Positions 60,779 to 64,000 of a DNA stretch of 64,000 nucleotides are shown in pieces. The notes beneath the pieces are model-generated. The model searched no databases, was not told the DNA's origin, and worked only from the letters and a program-made list of their open reading frames with translations. The first letter of the stretch is position 1. Each line of letters opens with the position of its first letter. This DNA comes from Plutella xylostella (lineage: Eukaryota > Arthropoda > Insecta > Lepidoptera > Plutellidae): contig NC_064009.1 in NCBI RefSeq assembly GCF_932276165.1, positions 5,456,001-5,520,000 of the forward strand, given 5' to 3'. A program made the translations under genes and the position numbers.

Positions 60779-61190
60779 ACAGCGTCATTGACCGCCGGGC
60801 CACGTGGCGCGCGTCGAAAGCGCGGGAACAACAACATGGCGGACGAAAACAAAGTACTCACTTGGAAAGTTGTGGGATGAGCGAAAATATAATTCATCAT
60901 CTAAGGTTTTATTTATTATTTATTATTAGGTAATCAGCCACCGTTATAAATATTACAAATGAACTAGACACTAGCTGATTTGTAAGCAGGTGGTTCTGTA
61001 AGTAAGTACTTGAACTATTAAAACCTTGCAAAGACCATCATGGACCACTATAAAAGTAACTGCCGGAGATGTAAAAGAGCATTAAAGTTATCGGATAGGA
61101 GCAGCAAATGGCATGGCATGGTGTGAATCAAGCTGGAGGAATGCGACGGGCGGCGTCGTCTCGAGGCGCGGTCGTTCCCCGCACTTGCAT

Positions 61191-61212
61191 GCCGCCGCCG
61201 CCGCCGCCGCCG
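61191..61212. repeat. (CCG)n trinucleotide repeat
   Basis: About seven perfect units within a GC-rich islet. Confidence 0.85.
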
Positions 61213-62068
61213 TGGCGCAGAGTAGCTGCATTTGCAAGACGAGGCTACATTCTTCGCATACCATACACTACCGCAATCTATTATTCTGCCAGTATTTCAT
61301 GGCATGGTTGCCATATATGCAGTTGTAGATGCTTCTTAAAGTAGTGATGACTGCTGCTGATGGAAATTTTTGGCTAAATTTAACGAAGGGACCTTAGCTA
61401 CTAGATAGTAGACACTTTAAGAGAAACCTCTGTTGCCATGATATAAAATCTGCGCATTCAAAGATAAATTGAATGCAAAAGTTTTACCCTATATTTGATT
61501 TCTTGTTTTTCACACTCTTAGCATTATAAAGATTCCTCATGTAATATCTTTTCAATAGATACTGCTTTGCTTTCATACTGTTTCGGATGGCTATCTTTTT
61601 GTTCTTCTTTCATTACAGAATGTGTAATTAATGTAATTACCAAAACAAGACGGTGAATCCCTTTGCTATTTGACCCATCTAATATGACTTTATTTAGTCT
61701 GGCTGCCAGACATCACAGTCGTTGCACTCATGTTACGGTAAACGAAGCCCAGAGTAGGTAGAACTGTGTAGTCTGTGTACCTTTTAGGGCTGTGGGACAT
61801 GCGGGCGTGGGTGGTCCACCGCGGGCTGAGTCAGCGCCCGCTTTGTTCGCGCGCCCATTCATGGAAGGCTCAACTATGGCGTGGCGCCTTCCCGCTTCCC
61901 ACAGTATGTGCAATATGCGGCTATGGCTTTATTATAACAGATATAGACCGATGTGGACTTGTATGATCAATAATTTATTATAAAGGTTTAGTACTATTAA
62001 GTAGCAAAACACTGGAGGAAGTTAGCTTAGTGCATTAACACGATAGAAGAAGTACTATTAAGTAATGG

Positions 62069-62202
62069 ACAGGGTGTTGCAAAAAGGGTATACTAACCCG
62101 AAACCTACAAGTGCAGCATGGTATATCTAAGCCCGAAACTGAAATCAGAATTTGGAAATTCGCGAAAAAAAAAACATTTTCCACAGAAACTTTGTTGGTC
62201 AA
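62069..62202. mobile_element. One-ended MITE family B copy
   Basis: ACAGGGTGTTGCAAAAAGGG and the body up to AGAAACTTTGTTGGTCA match the left arm of 1549-1818. The right arm is absent. Confidence 0.65.
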
Positions 62203-62525
62203 GGCCGGAATCGAGACAAGTAATTATAGAGAGCTTTATCTTTTAGCAAGAAACAACATAGATCAAATTAAGTCTGTACCAGTGCCTCTGCCTACCCGGT
62301 CAGGGATTGCAGGAGTAAGTGGGTTTACGAGTATAAATTAAAGCAAAACCATGATGACTTCATGTTTAGTGACGCCAGTTATGATAAATATGTTTATTGA
62401 ACTGTGTCCATGATGAGTTCATAAGAACTCAATTGAATATAAGTGGCGCGTTATATCTAACCTAACACAACCAGTGAATGAATCAGACACTGCACATATT
62501 CAATCAAACTTAAACATATTGGGCC

Positions 62526-62642
62526 TTACCACAAAAACTTAGACAGTATTTAACAGGTGTTTAGCGCTGTCAAACGCCTACAAAATATGTCAAATTTCGT
62601 TTTAAACACTTGCTAAACAGTGTTTAAAGTTTTTTGTGGTAG
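62526..62642. mobile_element. Hairpin MITE (ends TACCACAAAAACTT)
   Basis: TACCACAAAAACTTAGACAG is mirrored by AAAGTTTTTTGTGGTA at the right end, with inner inverted AACAGGTGTTTAGC/GCTAAACAGTGTT. 117 bp, no coding capacity. Confidence 0.7.
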
Positions 62643-63104
62643 TACAGATTGTTTTTATGTAAGAAATCACCTAATTTTTCATTACCTAATTTAGCGATGT
62701 AAAAAAAAATTGCAGCACTTACAGTGGTAGACAGTCTGGCCAAAAGAAAGGGGTCGTTTTGCGTGGCCCTGGTTATCGACCTCATCTGTAGCGCGGGTCG
62801 GCGGTCGCACGCCAGACGGAAGCGTGGCGCGAAGGGCGAGAGTCGAGACACGGGGGCAGGAAGGGTCACTGCAGCTTACGAAAAACTGAAGTTAACAAGC
62901 ACTGCTGCGCTAACCACGACTTTAAATCGCTACATTTAAATGCTTGTATAACGTTTAACATGCTTGTTCATGGGCGTGGCACAGGACCGGTCAAAGAGGA
63001 AATCTACACTTCGAGCCCTATGTCCCCGATTAGGCATCCCAGGGCCTGATGATGATGATGATGCTTGTTCATTGGTAGTCAAACAGCTGTAGCTAGAGTA
63101 ACCC

Positions 63105-63167
63105 TACAGGGCCGGAGGGCGTCTGGAGCGCAGACTACGCGTCCCTTCGCTCACTGGGGCGGCCCTG
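63105..63167. repeat. Short inverted-terminus GC-rich repeat
   Basis: CAGGGCCGGAGGG at the left and GGGGCGGCCCTG at the right form short inverted ends around a GC-rich 60-bp core. It may be a small DNA-transposon relic. Confidence 0.35.
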
Positions 63168-64000
63168 CGAACGTTCACCCGCCGCTGCCGCCCTCTGTCT
63201 AGCTCCACACTTAATTATGTCTACCGAACCTCCCAGCCTGTTGCGAACTCTAACTTAGACCTTAGACGGGCAGGAGAGTCATTGCGCGCTGTAACTTAGG
63301 CCATTCACATGACATCAATGTATGTTTTTGATTTCAGATATTAATGTATTAGGTAAAAAAAACTTCAAGCCTTCAGCCTGTGCTCTTTATGATTTGCTAT
63401 TTTTATTATTAATAGTACACATGTATTAAATCTTTCCTCATTAATTAAATTACTTAAGTAATATAGTTATTATTGAGGTTGTTTTTCATCACAAGCATGC
63501 TTGAGGAAAATTGCTATCACGATCCTACCAACAACCTATCTGGAAATCGTTCATGTCAAGGAAAATGCAACCTGTTTTATAGGTAGATAATCGTGTTTGA
63601 AATATTGACATGTGCACTAGAGTGTAGTTAAATTGCCAATACCAATTAAGGTAACTAACTGCTGGCGCCAAGACTACGAAGCATTTATTTTCTTACTGTA
63701 ATAACAGGAAATCTCAAAACAATTCATACTATTACTTTATAACAGAAATATGCCCAATTGACAATAAAACACATTCTACGATAATGTGATGTCATGAAAT
63801 GCCCATATAATGCGGTATGGCAATCTTAACGGGGTGTATAATATTGTAATAAAGCAATGAAATTCAAAGCATGAGGCAATTATTCTACCCCATGTGGGCA
63901 CGACCGGCGACCCATTCGGGCAGGGCGGCGAATAATCTTATTATGTGTATTATGGTTTTTATTTACTAGGCAGTAAGTTATTGCCTGTCTGTTTCCACAT

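Larger units (their letters stand above)
53536..64000. other. Long non-genic stretch with recurring GC-rich islets
   Basis: AT-rich DNA with short GC/CpG-rich islets near 54715-54770, 55715-55775, 58485-58560, 59585-59615, 60175-60240, 60770-60850, 61140-61225, 61800-61900, 62760-62870 and 63100-63190. No exon pair with matching splice phase was found. The frames at 58189-58452 (87 codons, plus) and 62111-62341 (76 codons, plus, partly inside a MITE) are unrecognised. It may be regulatory DNA or introns of a gene beyond the window. Confidence 0.45.

Noticed and set aside
61108..61344. Frame with a PPPPPPP run as a possible proline-rich protein
   Set aside because: The run is the (CCG)n microsatellite; another frame reads it as poly-Ala, and neither has further support.

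Overview
The window is a stretch of AT-rich insect nuclear DNA, almost certainly from a moth or butterfly. Evidence for this: alanine-rich cuticular proteins, short introns with GT-AG borders, several repeats typical of Lepidoptera (a TCCTAACTAATATT...CAGCTAGT Helitron-like element, tRNA-derived SINEs, a LINE 3' tail ending in ATTCT repeats), and single-copy animal genes (Pdk1, mRpS34, an IQCK-like gene, a scarface-like serine protease homologue). Species cannot be fixed from the sequence.

Layout. Positions 1-19.3 kb hold no gene I can support. They are repeat-rich: several MITE families, a 120-bp perfect hairpin at 9240-9510, and a 4.77-kb foldback element at 11819-16592 flanked by a 9-bp target-site duplication. 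Positions 19.3-26.4 kb hold three intronless genes for secreted, low-complexity cuticular proteins. The first two (19390-20247 plus, 23211-24068 minus) are inverted copies whose proteins differ at one residue in 285; the third (25901-26305 minus) is a shorter relative. Each has its own TATA box and TCAGT initiator. Positions 26.4-34.3 kb are again non-genic, with Helitron, MITE, LINE and a curious inverted array of degenerate ~15-bp units (32.9-33.6 kb).

From 34.3 to 53.1 kb is the gene-dense part: a scarface-like, catalytically dead CLIP-domain serine protease homologue (plus, one 5' UTR exon and five coding exons), an IQCK-like IQ-motif protein (plus, five exons), mitochondrial ribosomal protein mRpS34 (minus, three exons, tail-to-tail with IQCK), and the phosphoinositide-dependent kinase Pdk1 (minus, five coding exons, with two candidate alternative first exons at 53.1 and 52.4 kb). 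Between mRpS34 and Pdk1 lies a truncated SAP-motif ORF that looks like transposon debris. From 53.1 kb to the end I see no gene; there is a series of short GC/CpG-rich islets in AT-rich DNA, one with a perfect palindromic E2F-type site, suggesting promoters, enhancers or non-coding first exons of genes outside the window.

The genes do not form a pathway; the layout is that of ordinary eukaryotic neighbours. The strongest unusual objects are the tandem-repeat-armed foldback element, the near-identical inverted cuticle-gene pair whose homology starts at the predicted transcription start, and the CLIP domain of the scarface-like gene, which is interrupted by a very long insertion carrying a furin-type site. 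All exon borders were read by eye from splice consensus and frame continuity; no database search or transcript was available.
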